Translations under genes and position numbers: made by a program
The notes under the pieces: model-generated
What the model was told of the DNA's origin: nothing
The model's input: the letters and a program-made list of their open reading frames with translations, nothing else
Database searches by the model: none
DNA from: Burkholderiales bacterium
GTDB taxonomy: Bacteria; Pseudomonadota; Gammaproteobacteria; Burkholderiales; SHXO01
Reading direction: 5' to 3'
Assembly: GCA_026125625.1 (NCBI GenBank)
Contig: JAHCKU010000104.1
Location: forward strand, 1 to 8,906
Length of the DNA stretch: 8,906 nucleotides
In this document: positions 1 through 6,462 of the stretch, piece after piece
Position numbering within the stretch: the stretch's first letter is position 1
How the letters are laid out: the number at the start of each line of letters is the position of its first letter

Positions 1-1042
1 CTCCTCGGGCACGACGCCGAAGCTGCTCGCCAACGAAAAGGAAATCCGCATGATCGGCTACGGCTCCATGGCCATGGAGTCGTTCGTCGCCATCATGGCG
101 GTGGTGGCTGCCACCGTCCTCGGCCCCGGCGTGTACTTCGCCATCAACGCCGACTTCGGCCGGCCGGCCGAAGAGGCCGTGGCGCTGATCTCCGCCTGGG
201 GGCCGCAGTATCAGGTCACGGTCGAGCAGATGAAGGCGCTGGCGGTGGAGATGGGACTGCCGTCGCTGTTTGCGCGCACCGGCGGTGCGCCGTCACTGGC
301 GGTGGGCATGGCGAGCATCTTCAGCGCCACCTTCGGCGGCGGGCTGATGAAATTCTGGTACCACTTCGCCATCATGTTCGAGGTGCTGTTCATCCTCACC
401 ACGCTGGATGCCGGCACCCGCGTCGGGCGCTTCATGCTCCAGGATATGGGCAAGCATTTCTGGCCCGCCTTCGGCAACGTCTCCTCCTACCCCATGACGG
501 TGCTGTCGAGCCTGATCTTCGTGGCGGCATGGGGGTACTTCCTGTGGCAGGGCGTCACCGATCCACAGGGAGGGATCCGCTTCCTGTGGCCCCTGTTCGG
601 CATCTCCAACCAGCTGCTGGCCGGCATCGCGCTGACGGTGGCCACCGGCATCATCATCAAGATGGGCAAGCTGCGCTATGCCTGGGTAACCGGTCTGCCG
701 CTGGCCTGGCTGGCCGTGATATGTACCACCGCGGCGGCGATCAAGGTGTTCAGCCCCAATCCCGAGATCGGCTTCTGGTCCGGCGCCAACGCCATTGCCG
801 CAAAGATCGCTGCGGGCGCCATTCCTGCCGACAAGCTCGGCGAGGCATGGGCCCAGGTCATCGCCTTCCGCATCGATGCCGCACTGGCCCTGCTGTTCGC
901 GATCCTGCTGTGGGTGGTGATCCTGGACATGCTGCGCATGGCGTTCCGTTTCACATCCGGTCGACCGGTGCTGCCGCTGTCGGAGTCGCAGTATGAGCCG
1001 ACCCGCCTGGCCGGACAGAAGCTGAGCACGGCGCTGCACTGA
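1..1042 (+). CDS. cstA: CstA-family peptide/pyruvate transporter, C-terminal half (5' end outside window)
   Basis: The frame is already open at base 2 and runs to TGA at 1040-1042, giving 346 visible residues; the start lies upstream of the window. The family is usually about 700 residues, so roughly half is present. The first residues (SGTTPKLLANEKE, then IGYGSMAMESFVA) and the later stretch KFWYHFAIMFEVLFILTTLDAGTR with GRFMLQD are highly characteristic of the CstA carbon-starvation family. The rest is a series of hydrophobic membrane segments, including FLWPLFGISNQLLAGIAL, with a short polar tail ending near EPTRLAGQ. From family knowledge, CstA and its paralogue BtsT are inner-membrane, probably proton-driven importers of pyruvate and/or peptides used under carbon limitation. 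The downstream YbdD-family gene overlaps its stop codon, as expected for the pair. CstA and BtsT cannot be told apart from this half. Confidence 0.95.
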   Translation, partial: SSGTTPKLLANEKEIRMIGYGSMAMESFVAIMAVVAATVLGPGVYFAINADFGRPAEEAVALISAWGPQYQVTVEQMKALAVEMGLPSLFARTGGAPSLAVGMASIFSATFGGGLMKFWYHFAIMFEVLFILTTLDAGTRVGRFMLQDMGKHFWPAFGNVSSYPMTVLSSLIFVAAWGYFLWQGVTDPQGGIRFLWPLFGISNQLLAGIALTVATGIIIKMGKLRYAWVTGLPLAWLAVICTTAAAIKVFSPNPEIGFWSGANAIAAKIAAGAIPADKLGEAWAQVIAFRIDAALALLFAILLWVVILDMLRMAFRFTSGRPVLPLSESQYEPTRLAGQKLSTALH

Positions 1043-1461
1043 TGCCTGCCGCGGACGACGAGCGCGCACGCCAGCGCGAAGAGGAGTTTCTCGCCTTGCT
1101 GCGACAAGGCGGTACGGTGTCGTCCGCGGGTTTGTTCGATTCCGGCGAACCGGGCCTGCGCTGCCTGCTGCCGGAGTGCCCGGATCCACTCCACATCGAC
1201 AGTGCAGCGAACCCGCCGCTGCTGGCGCAGCCGCTGTTGCCGGCGCGTGCGGTGCATCCCGGCTGGCTCCTGCCCAATCTCGTATGGCGCACGCTGTGGC
1301 TGACCTGGGGTTTCCTGCGCCAGGTCTCCGGCGACGATGCTTATGAGCGCTATCTCATGCACATGGCCCGGGCGCATCCGGGCCAGCAGCCCATGACGCG
1401 TGCCGAGCACTTCACCTGGCGTCAGGAACAGAAATGGAACCGCCTGTCGCGCTGCTGCTGA
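1042..1461 (+). CDS. ybdD: YbdD/YjiX-family (DUF466) small protein with N-terminal extension
   Basis: The C-terminal part, about residues 80-139, is a clear YbdD/YjiX-family protein: WGFLRQVSGDDAYERYLMHMARAHPG, then PMTRAEHF, then RQEQKWNRLSRCC with the typical terminal double cysteine. In enterobacteria the small YbdD and YjiX proteins are encoded directly after CstA and BtsT and are needed for pyruvate uptake, so a transporter-partner role at the inner membrane is expected. The ATG at 1042 overlaps the cstA stop (ATGA), which implies translational coupling; no clear Shine-Dalgarno sequence is visible. From this ATG the protein has 139 residues, about twice the usual 65 or so. The first 70 residues are acidic at the start, contain CLLPEC, and are not recognised. 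Their codons are mostly G/C-ended, which supports translation. A GTG at 1252 would give a family-length 69-residue protein but also lacks a ribosome-binding site. Family assignment is firm; the start is less certain. Confidence 0.87.
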   Translation: MPAADDERARQREEEFLALLRQGGTVSSAGLFDSGEPGLRCLLPECPDPLHIDSAANPPLLAQPLLPARAVHPGWLLPNLVWRTLWLTWGFLRQVSGDDAYERYLMHMARAHPGQQPMTRAEHFTWRQEQKWNRLSRCC

Positions 1462-1515
1462 GCGCCACGCAACCCCGCATCAGCTCCGCACAGCAGTTCT
1501 GAACAGCCTGACCGC

Positions 1516-1818
1516 TCAGGGACGCTCCTGATCGGTAGCAGCAGGACGCGTGGATTGCCAGCGCGCCAGCAGAGTCTGCGCGTCGCTGACCGTGAGCATG
1601 ATCGAGGTCACCCCGAGGCTGAAGTTGCGCGACAGGATCTGCCCCAGGCGCTGACGCAGCGGCTCGCGCGCGGGTGACAGGATCACCACTGCGTACATCG
1701 GTGGCTTGCCGTGCAGCCGCACCATGCTGATACGGAAGGGGGAGCTGGTTCGATCTCCGGCTTCCTGTGCAAGGCTGCGCAAACAGCTTTCGAGATCTGT
1801 TTCGGACGGATACTGCAT
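1516..1818 (-). CDS. Small hypothetical protein, start uncertain
   Basis: I do not recognise this protein. From the ATG at 1818 it has 100 residues, beginning MQYPSETDLESCLRSLAQEAG. A protein-like middle follows: FRISMVRLHGKPPMYAVVILSP, then REPLRQRLGQILSRNFSLGV, then SIMLTVSDAQTLLARW. It shows alternating beta-like and amphipathic helical stretches, with no signal peptide or membrane segment. No good Shine-Dalgarno sequence precedes 1818. A GTG at 1842 would add eight residues, and the frame stays open to an ATG at 2040. The longer N-terminus is cysteine- and serine-rich with low-complexity character, and looks like chance open frame in GC-rich DNA. The gene is convergent with ybdD (54 bases between stops) and divergent from the M61 peptidase gene. 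It could be a genuine lineage-specific gene or a spurious frame; its ordered composition and lack of a competing gene make it worth listing. Confidence 0.45.
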   Translation of the reverse strand: MQYPSETDLESCLRSLAQEAGDRTSSPFRISMVRLHGKPPMYAVVILSPAREPLRQRLGQILSRNFSLGVTSIMLTVSDAQTLLARWQSTRPAATDQERP

Positions 1819-2027
1819 CGAAGAAGAGTTCTGGTCGGACACGGAATGTCTGAAAGCGACGACAGATACGGCAATTCTCACTACAACGGCCGCACTATGC
1901 AGCGGCGATGAGGCAGCACGCAGGCACCAGACGGAAGTGTACCGCGACCTGGGCTCCTGTGAAGAGGCAGCGGTTCTCCGGCAGCAACCGGCGCTCCCGG
2001 GGGGCCGGCTGCAGGCGCGGCAGTAGA
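1819..2027. promoter_or_regulatory. Divergent intergenic region upstream of the M61 peptidase gene
   Basis: This 209-base gap lies between the hypothetical minus-strand gene and the M61 peptidase gene, so promoters for both would be expected here. I could not pick out convincing -35/-10 pairs on either strand. Near the peptidase start there are two overlapping inverted repeats. CGGTT at 1971-1975 can pair with AACCG at 1986-1990. GCAGC at 1981-1985 can pair with GCTGC at 2008-2012, extended inward by CGGC (1989-1992) with GCCG (2004-2007). The two folds share bases and cannot form together. Such pairings are common by chance in DNA this rich in GC, so a regulatory role is only a possibility. 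Confidence 0.3.
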
Positions 2028-3896
2028 ATGACGACTGCACATCCGCTCACGGTCATGAAGAACAACTCGCCCATCCGCTACCGCATCCGCCCGCACGATC
2101 CTGAAGCGCATCTGTTCGAAGTCAGCTGCACCATTTCCGATCCGGCGACCGACGGGCAGTGCTTCGCCCTGCCCGCCTGGATTCCCGGCAGCTATCTGAT
2201 CCGCGACTTCGCACGCCACGTCATCGGCATACGTGCGCACAGCGGCCGCAAGCCGATTCCGATCGAGAAAACCGACAAGGACACCTGGCGTGCGGCACCG
2301 TGCTCCGGCCCGCTCACCGTCACCATCGCGGTCTACGCCTGGGATCTGTCGGTGCGTGGCGCCCATCTGGATACGACCCATGCCTTCTTCAACGGCACCT
2401 CCGTGTTTCTGCGCCCGCTGGGCGCCGAAGCGCGTCCGTGCGAGGTGGACATCCTGCGTCCCGGCGGCAGCCGCTATCGCAGCTGGCGCGTGGCCACCAC
2501 CCTCGCACGCAAGAGCGCACCGGCCTACGGCTTCGGCACCTACGTCGCAGCGGATTACGACGAGCTGATCGACCATCCGGTGGAGATGGGCACTTTCACG
2601 CTCGCCACCTTCCACGCCGGCGGCGTGCCGCACGACATCGCCATCACCGGCCGCCACGATGCCGACATGGATCGACTGTGCGCGGACCTGTCGCGACTGT
2701 GCACCTGGCACATCGATCTGTTCGGCCGCCCGGCGCCGATGAAGCGCTATCTGTTCCTGGTCACCGCGCTGGGCGAGGGCTACGGCGGGCTGGAGCATCG
2801 CGCCTCCACCGCGCTGCTGTGCGCACGCGATGATCTGCCACGCAAGGGCATGCAGGAAGTCAGCGACGCCTACCGTACCTTCCTGGGCTTGTGCAGCCAC
2901 GAGTATTTCCATACCTGGAACGTCAAACGCATCAAGCCCGCGGCCTTCACCCCCTACGACCTGCAGCGCGAGAATGTCACCACGCTGCTGTGGGCTTTCG
3001 AGGGCATCACCAGCTACTACGACGATCTCGCTCTGGTGCGCAGCGGGCTGATCGGCACGCAGGACTACCTCGAGCTGCTCGGGCGCAGCATCACCAGCCT
3101 GCTGCGCACCGGCGGACGCCTGAAGCAGACCGTGTCCGAGTCCAGCTTCGATGCCTGGATCAAGTACTACCGCCAGGACGAGAACGCTCCCAATGCCCTG
3201 GTGAGCTACTACCTCAAGGGCAGCCTGATCGCCTTGTGCCTGGACCTGCAGATTCGCGAGCGCACACGCGGACGCAAATCCCTGGACGACGTCCTGCGCG
3301 CGTTGTGGCAGCGCTACGGCAAGACCGGCATCGGCGTGCCGGAAGATGGCTGGGAGCGCATCGCCGAGGAGATCAGCGGCCTGCGCCTGCGCCCGTTCTT
3401 CGACCGTGCCCTGCGTTCCACCGATGAGTTGCCGCTCAAGCAGGCGCTGGCCAGCGTGGGTGTGGACCTGCATCTGCGTCAGGCGGAATCGGCGACCGAC
3501 CGCGGTGGACACCCTGGAGCGAACTTCGGTGCGCGGTCAACGCGCACTGCGACCAGGCGCGTCGCACTGGGGGCGCGCACCACGGAAGACGGTGCGGGCG
3601 TGAAGCTGACGCACGTGCTCGACGGCGGCAGCGCGCAACGCGCCGGTCTGGCCGCGGGCGACGTGCTGGTCGCGCTGGACGGATTGCGCGTCAACCAGCG
3701 CACCCTGGACAAGCATCTGCAACGTTTCACGCCGCAGGAGCCGATACGCGCACACGCGTTCCGGCGTGACGAGCTGATCGAGCGCGCGCTGCACCTGCAG
3801 CCAGCCCCGATCGACACCTGCCATCTCACCGCGAGCACGGATGCCGTCCGGCGCCGGCGGCACGAGCGCTGGCTTGGAGATGGAGGCAAGGCATGA
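2028..3896 (+). CDS. M61-family zinc metallopeptidase with C-terminal PDZ domain
   Basis: From the ATG at 2028 this is a 622-residue protein, normal for M61 (glycyl aminopeptidase) family members of about 600. Order: an N-terminal beta-rich M61 domain (about residues 10-200, with FALPAWIPGSYLIRDFARH); GGLEH at 253-257; the zinc motif HEYFH at 291-295 followed by TWNVKRIKP; the third-ligand region WAFEGITSYYDDL with E325; a helical region; then a PDZ domain from about residue 525 (HVLDGGSAQRAGLAAGDVLVALDG). In the family, the two histidines and downstream glutamate bind zinc, Glu292 is catalytic, and substrates include peptides with N-terminal Gly or Ala. No signal peptide is visible, so a cytoplasmic location is inferred. 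The ATG at 2055 (MKNNSPIRYRI) is an equally plausible start giving 613 residues, since neither has a strong ribosome-binding site. The frame extends upstream to 1908, but that part looks non-coding. The stop overlaps the next gene's ATG. Confidence 0.95.
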   Translation: MTTAHPLTVMKNNSPIRYRIRPHDPEAHLFEVSCTISDPATDGQCFALPAWIPGSYLIRDFARHVIGIRAHSGRKPIPIEKTDKDTWRAAPCSGPLTVTIAVYAWDLSVRGAHLDTTHAFFNGTSVFLRPLGAEARPCEVDILRPGGSRYRSWRVATTLARKSAPAYGFGTYVAADYDELIDHPVEMGTFTLATFHAGGVPHDIAITGRHDADMDRLCADLSRLCTWHIDLFGRPAPMKRYLFLVTALGEGYGGLEHRASTALLCARDDLPRKGMQEVSDAYRTFLGLCSHEYFHTWNVKRIKPAAFTPYDLQRENVTTLLWAFEGITSYYDDLALVRSGLIGTQDYLELLGRSITSLLRTGGRLKQTVSESSFDAWIKYYRQDENAPNALVSYYLKGSLIALCLDLQIRERTRGRKSLDDVLRALWQRYGKTGIGVPEDGWERIAEEISGLRLRPFFDRALRSTDELPLKQALASVGVDLHLRQAESATDRGGHPGANFGARSTRTATRRVALGARTTEDGAGVKLTHVLDGGSAQRAGLAAGDVLVALDGLRVNQRTLDKHLQRFTPQEPIRAHAFRRDELIERALHLQPAPIDTCHLTASTDAVRRRRHERWLGDGGKA

Positions 3897-4891
3897 GCGA
3901 TCACGCCGGGACCGATCGTATTGGGACCCGCCTCGCCTTGAGCTATGACGACGTGGCCGATGCGCAGCGCGTGCTGGCCGGTCATGCCCATCGCACGCCG
4001 GTGCTCACCTCGCGCCAGATCGACACTCGCACCGGCTGCCGCGTGTTCTTCAAGTGCGAGAACTTCCAGCGCATCGGCGCATTCAAGTTTCGCGGTGCCT
4101 TCAATGCCATTTCACGCCTGAGCCATGCGCAGCGCGAGCGGGGCGTGCTGGCCTATTCCTCGGGCAACCACGCCCAGGCGGTGGCCCTGGCCGCCAGCCT
4201 GCTCGGCAGCAAGGCAGTGATCGTGATGCCGCAGGACGCTCCCCAGGTGAAGCTGACGGCCACGCGCGGCTACGGCGCGGAAGTGGTGACCTACGACAAG
4301 CACGCCACGGTGCGCGAGGAACTGGCTGCGCAGCTCGCCCACCAGCGCGGTCTGGCGCTGATCCCGCCTTATGATCACCCGCACGTCGCGGCAGGCCAGG
4401 GTACGGCGGCGCAAGAGCTGTTCGACGAGGTCGGTGCGCTGGACTATCTGTTCGTATGCGTAGGCGGCGGGGGATTGATCTCCGGCTGCGCCATCGCCGC
4501 ACACGCCTTGTCGCCGCAGTGCAAAGTGATCGGCGTGGAACCGGAAGCCGGCGATGATGCCACGCGCAGCTTCAAGACCGGCACCCTGCAGCGTTGCCAC
4601 AACCCGGACACCATCGCCGACGGCGCGCGCACGCCGTCACTGGGCGCGGTGACGTTTCCCATGATATTGCGCCACGTCCACGACATGGTGACGGTCAGCG
4701 ACGCTCAGCTGCTGCAGGCGATGCTTTATCTGTGGGAACGCATGAAGATCGTGGTCGAGCCCACCGGCGCACTCGCCGGCGCCGGCCTGTTCGAACGCAA
4801 GGTGGACATGCCGCCGGGCGCGCGCGTAGGGGTCATCGTCTCCGGCGGCAACGTCGACGTGCGCGACGTATGCCGCTGGCTCGCGGCGTAA
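3893..4891 (+). CDS. PLP-dependent threonine/serine dehydratase or serine racemase-like enzyme
   Basis: This 332-residue protein is a fold-type II PLP enzyme. FKCENFQRIGAFKFRGAFNA carries the Schiff-base lysine, K65. SSGNHAQA (89-96) is the substrate-carboxylate loop, GGGG (191-194) binds the PLP phosphate, and SGGN (317-320) lies at the cofactor ring. E216, G220 and D222 in VEPEAGDD match in spacing the divalent-metal site of eukaryotic serine racemase (E, A, D), suggesting a metal-activated enzyme. There is no C-terminal ACT-like regulatory domain, so it is unlike biosynthetic IlvA. Candidate activities are L-threonine/L-serine deamination, serine racemisation, or threo-3-hydroxyaspartate ammonia-lyase; the sequence alone does not separate them. 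The ATG overlaps the peptidase stop (ATGA), and GGAGG at 3882-3886 sits six bases upstream, so the start is well supported. Coupling to a peptidase suggests a catabolic role (inference). Confidence 0.93.
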   Translation: MSDHAGTDRIGTRLALSYDDVADAQRVLAGHAHRTPVLTSRQIDTRTGCRVFFKCENFQRIGAFKFRGAFNAISRLSHAQRERGVLAYSSGNHAQAVALAASLLGSKAVIVMPQDAPQVKLTATRGYGAEVVTYDKHATVREELAAQLAHQRGLALIPPYDHPHVAAGQGTAAQELFDEVGALDYLFVCVGGGGLISGCAIAAHALSPQCKVIGVEPEAGDDATRSFKTGTLQRCHNPDTIADGARTPSLGAVTFPMILRHVHDMVTVSDAQLLQAMLYLWERMKIVVEPTGALAGAGLFERKVDMPPGARVGVIVSGGNVDVRDVCRWLAA

Positions 4892-4901
4892 GCGCGCATC
4901 C

Positions 4902-5951
4902 TTACCGTGCAGCCGGCGACGCCGTGCCGGCGATCGACGCCAGCGCCTTCTGCACGAAGCGATTGTCGTAGGCCTGGGCGACGTTCATCGCGCCTGCGGC
5001 GCGCACCGCCGGATCGAATTTGCGCAGCACTTCGTACAGCGCACGCGCACCGCTGGGCGGGATGAGACCGTCCCTGGAGTAGCCCGGTCGCGAGCGCTCC
5101 AGCGCGGCGAGATAGGTGCCGTGCTCGCCGAGCGTATATTCGGGCGGCACCGTCTTCATGATCTGCTCGGGCGTGGCGGTCTGCAGCCACGCCAGCGCGC
5201 GCACCATGGCATTGGCCAGCGCCTGCGTGGCGCCCGGGTTCTGATTGATGAACGTCTCCCTGGTGTAGAGCGAGCCGGCCGGCAGGAGATCGCCGAACAC
5301 CGCACGGCTGCCCTGCTCGCTCATGGTTTCGTGCACCACCTTGATCGTGCCGGAGCGCTCCAGCAGGGTGATGGCAGGCTCCACGTTGGCGATGGCATCG
5401 ACGCGGCCGGCACGCACCGCAGCCACCGCAGCCGGTCCGGTGCCCACGCCGATGATCGCGACCGCCTCCGGGGCCAGCCCGGCGCTGGCGAGCAGATGAT
5501 TGACGAAGATGTGCGTGCTGGAACCGGGCGCGGTCACGCCGACCTTCATGCGTGCGAGATCGGCGGGCCCGCGATAGCTGGCCGCGAGCTGGCCGCGCAC
5601 GCCCAGCGCAAGCGAAGGCGTGGCCGTCTGCAGGGCGAAGGACTGCAGTGCCTGCCCCTTGGCACGCAGGATGATGACGTGGTCGAAGCCGCCGGCGACC
5701 ACGTCGACGCTGCCGCCCATCATCGCCTGCAAGGCCTTGGCTCCGCCGGCAAAGTCCAGGATCTGCACCTGCAGGCCTTCGTCGCGGAAATAACCCAGGC
5801 GTTCGGCGAGCGTCAGCGGCAGGTAGTACAGCGCGGCCCTGCCGCCCACCGCGATGACCACCTTGCGTCGCTCCGACGCGCCGCGCGCGAGTCCTGCAGC
5901 CAGCGCCGGCGCCACGGCCAGCGCAGCCAATGCAGATCGACGCGAAATCAC
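4902..5951 (-). CDS. ABC transporter periplasmic substrate-binding protein, NMT1/SsuA-like
   Basis: This 349-residue protein resembles binding proteins of the nitrate/sulfonate/taurine/thiamine-precursor (NMT1/SsuA) type. It has YYLPLTLAERLGYFRDEGLQVQILDFAGGAKALQAMMGGSVDVVAGG near the N-terminus, then KVGVTAPGSSTHIFVNHLLASAGL, and later RVDAIANVEPAITLLE. Residues 1-25 form a signal peptide, with Arg-Arg at 4-5 (ISRRSALAALA) ahead of an alanine-rich core. This is loosely Tat-like, though the usual phenylalanine two residues after the arginines is absent. The start is GTG at 5951, overlapping the upstream lipoprotein stop as GTGA, with GGAGAGG seven bases upstream. It is the last gene of the ABC unit and ends 10 bases from the convergent PLP enzyme gene. 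The protein would deliver a small solute to the permease and ATPase encoded upstream. The ligand cannot be read from the sequence, and no sulfonate- or pyrimidine-processing gene is adjacent. Confidence 0.92.
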   Translation of the reverse strand: MISRRSALAALAVAPALAAGLARGASERRKVVIAVGGRAALYYLPLTLAERLGYFRDEGLQVQILDFAGGAKALQAMMGGSVDVVAGGFDHVIILRAKGQALQSFALQTATPSLALGVRGQLAASYRGPADLARMKVGVTAPGSSTHIFVNHLLASAGLAPEAVAIIGVGTGPAAVAAVRAGRVDAIANVEPAITLLERSGTIKVVHETMSEQGSRAVFGDLLPAGSLYTRETFINQNPGATQALANAMVRALAWLQTATPEQIMKTVPPEYTLGEHGTYLAALERSRPGYSRDGLIPPSGARALYEVLRKFDPAVRAAGAMNVAQAYDNRFVQKALASIAGTASPAAR

Positions 5952-6424
5952 CTGGGCGCCTCTCCGGCGAGCGCGCTCAGATCGACGTTGCCAGTGGAAT
6001 CGAACGGCACGCTCGTTCCGTGCGTCCGCGCCAGCTTGCCCTGCACGCGATAGGTGATCCGCTCCGGTGCACCGGCACGCAGCCCGCTCACCTGATTGAG
6101 CACATCACCAAGGCTGCTGATGGCCTTCACCTCGAGCAGCACGTCGCCGAAAGCCGGTACCACCTCGTTCTGCCTGCTCACGCCCTTGGCAAAGGTCTTG
6201 CCGTTGAGCTCGACACTGAACGCCACGCCCTGCAAGGGCACATCGATGCCGTTCGGATTCTGCACGCGCAGTTTCATCATGTATTCCTGCTCCAGCAGTC
6301 CCATCTGACTCGGCCGCACGTCCGCCAAGGTGACCGACAACGGCTCCATGCCTCCCGGCATGCCGGCGCAGGCGCTCAATGCCAGCAACATGCCTGCCGC
6401 GATTCCCCGTCCAACTCCGTGCAT
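5948..6424 (-). CDS. LEA14/WHy-domain lipoprotein within the ABC operon
   Basis: From the ATG at 6424 this is a 158-residue lipoprotein. A short signal peptide ends in the lipobox LSAC, with the lipidated cysteine at residue 19. Residue 20 is Ala rather than Asp, so outer-membrane sorting is expected by the Lol rule. The mature part (about 28-150) is a single LEA14/WHy (late embryogenesis abundant type 2) domain. It shows MKLRVQNPNGIDVPLQGVAF, then VELNGKTFAKGVS, and further on VPAFGDVLLEVKA. This fold is an immunoglobulin-like beta sandwich found in stress-linked plant proteins and in bacterial lipoproteins of unclear function. GAGGAG at 6430-6435 fixes the start. The frame continues open far upstream inside the permease gene, but that part is a shadow. 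The gene sits 38 bases after the permease stop and overlaps the binding-protein start. Co-transport or ligand handling at the outer membrane is an inference from position only. Confidence 0.9.
   Translation of the reverse strand: MHGVGRGIAAGMLLALSACAGMPGGMEPLSVTLADVRPSQMGLLEQEYMMKLRVQNPNGIDVPLQGVAFSVELNGKTFAKGVSRQNEVVPAFGDVLLEVKAISSLGDVLNQVSGLRAGAPERITYRVQGKLARTHGTSVPFDSTGNVDLSALAGEAPR
5959..5965 (-). promoter_or_regulatory. Shine-Dalgarno sequence of the substrate-binding protein gene
   Basis: GGAGAGG on the minus strand lies seven bases before the GTG at 5951. It is inside the last codons of the lipoprotein gene and supports the GTG start, and hence translational coupling of lipoprotein and binding protein. 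Confidence 0.8.
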
Positions 6425-6429
6425 CGCTT

Positions 6430-6435
6430 CTCCTC
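6430..6435 (-). promoter_or_regulatory. Shine-Dalgarno sequence of the LEA14-like lipoprotein gene
   Basis: GAGGAG on the minus strand lies five bases before the ATG at 6424. It is the only good ribosome-binding site ahead of the lipobox. This separates the real start from the much longer open frame that runs upstream through the permease gene, and from the in-frame ATGs a few codons further up. Confidence 0.8.
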
Positions 6436-6462
6436 GTGTCATGGTCGTCATCGAACTCGATG

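Noticed and set aside
293..1410. Long open frames on the minus strand opposite cstA and ybdD
   Set aside because: Arg/Gln/His-rich low-complexity translations with no recognisable motif, directly antisense to well-supported genes; typical of GC-rich DNA.
1881..3512. A 543-codon open frame antisense to the M61 peptidase
   Set aside because: The plus-strand frame has an intact zinc site and domain order. The antisense translation is Ala/Gly/Gln-rich with no family features, so it is a shadow.
4912..4931. GCCGGC stem with 8-base loop at the convergent 3' ends of the PLP enzyme and binding-protein genes
   Set aside because: It is inside binding-protein coding sequence and has no following T-tract on either strand; not convincing as a terminator.
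5121..6053. Plus-strand open frame across the binding-protein gene
   Set aside because: It is antisense to a gene with a signal peptide, clear family motifs and a ribosome-binding site. Its translation is Arg/His/Gln-rich and featureless.
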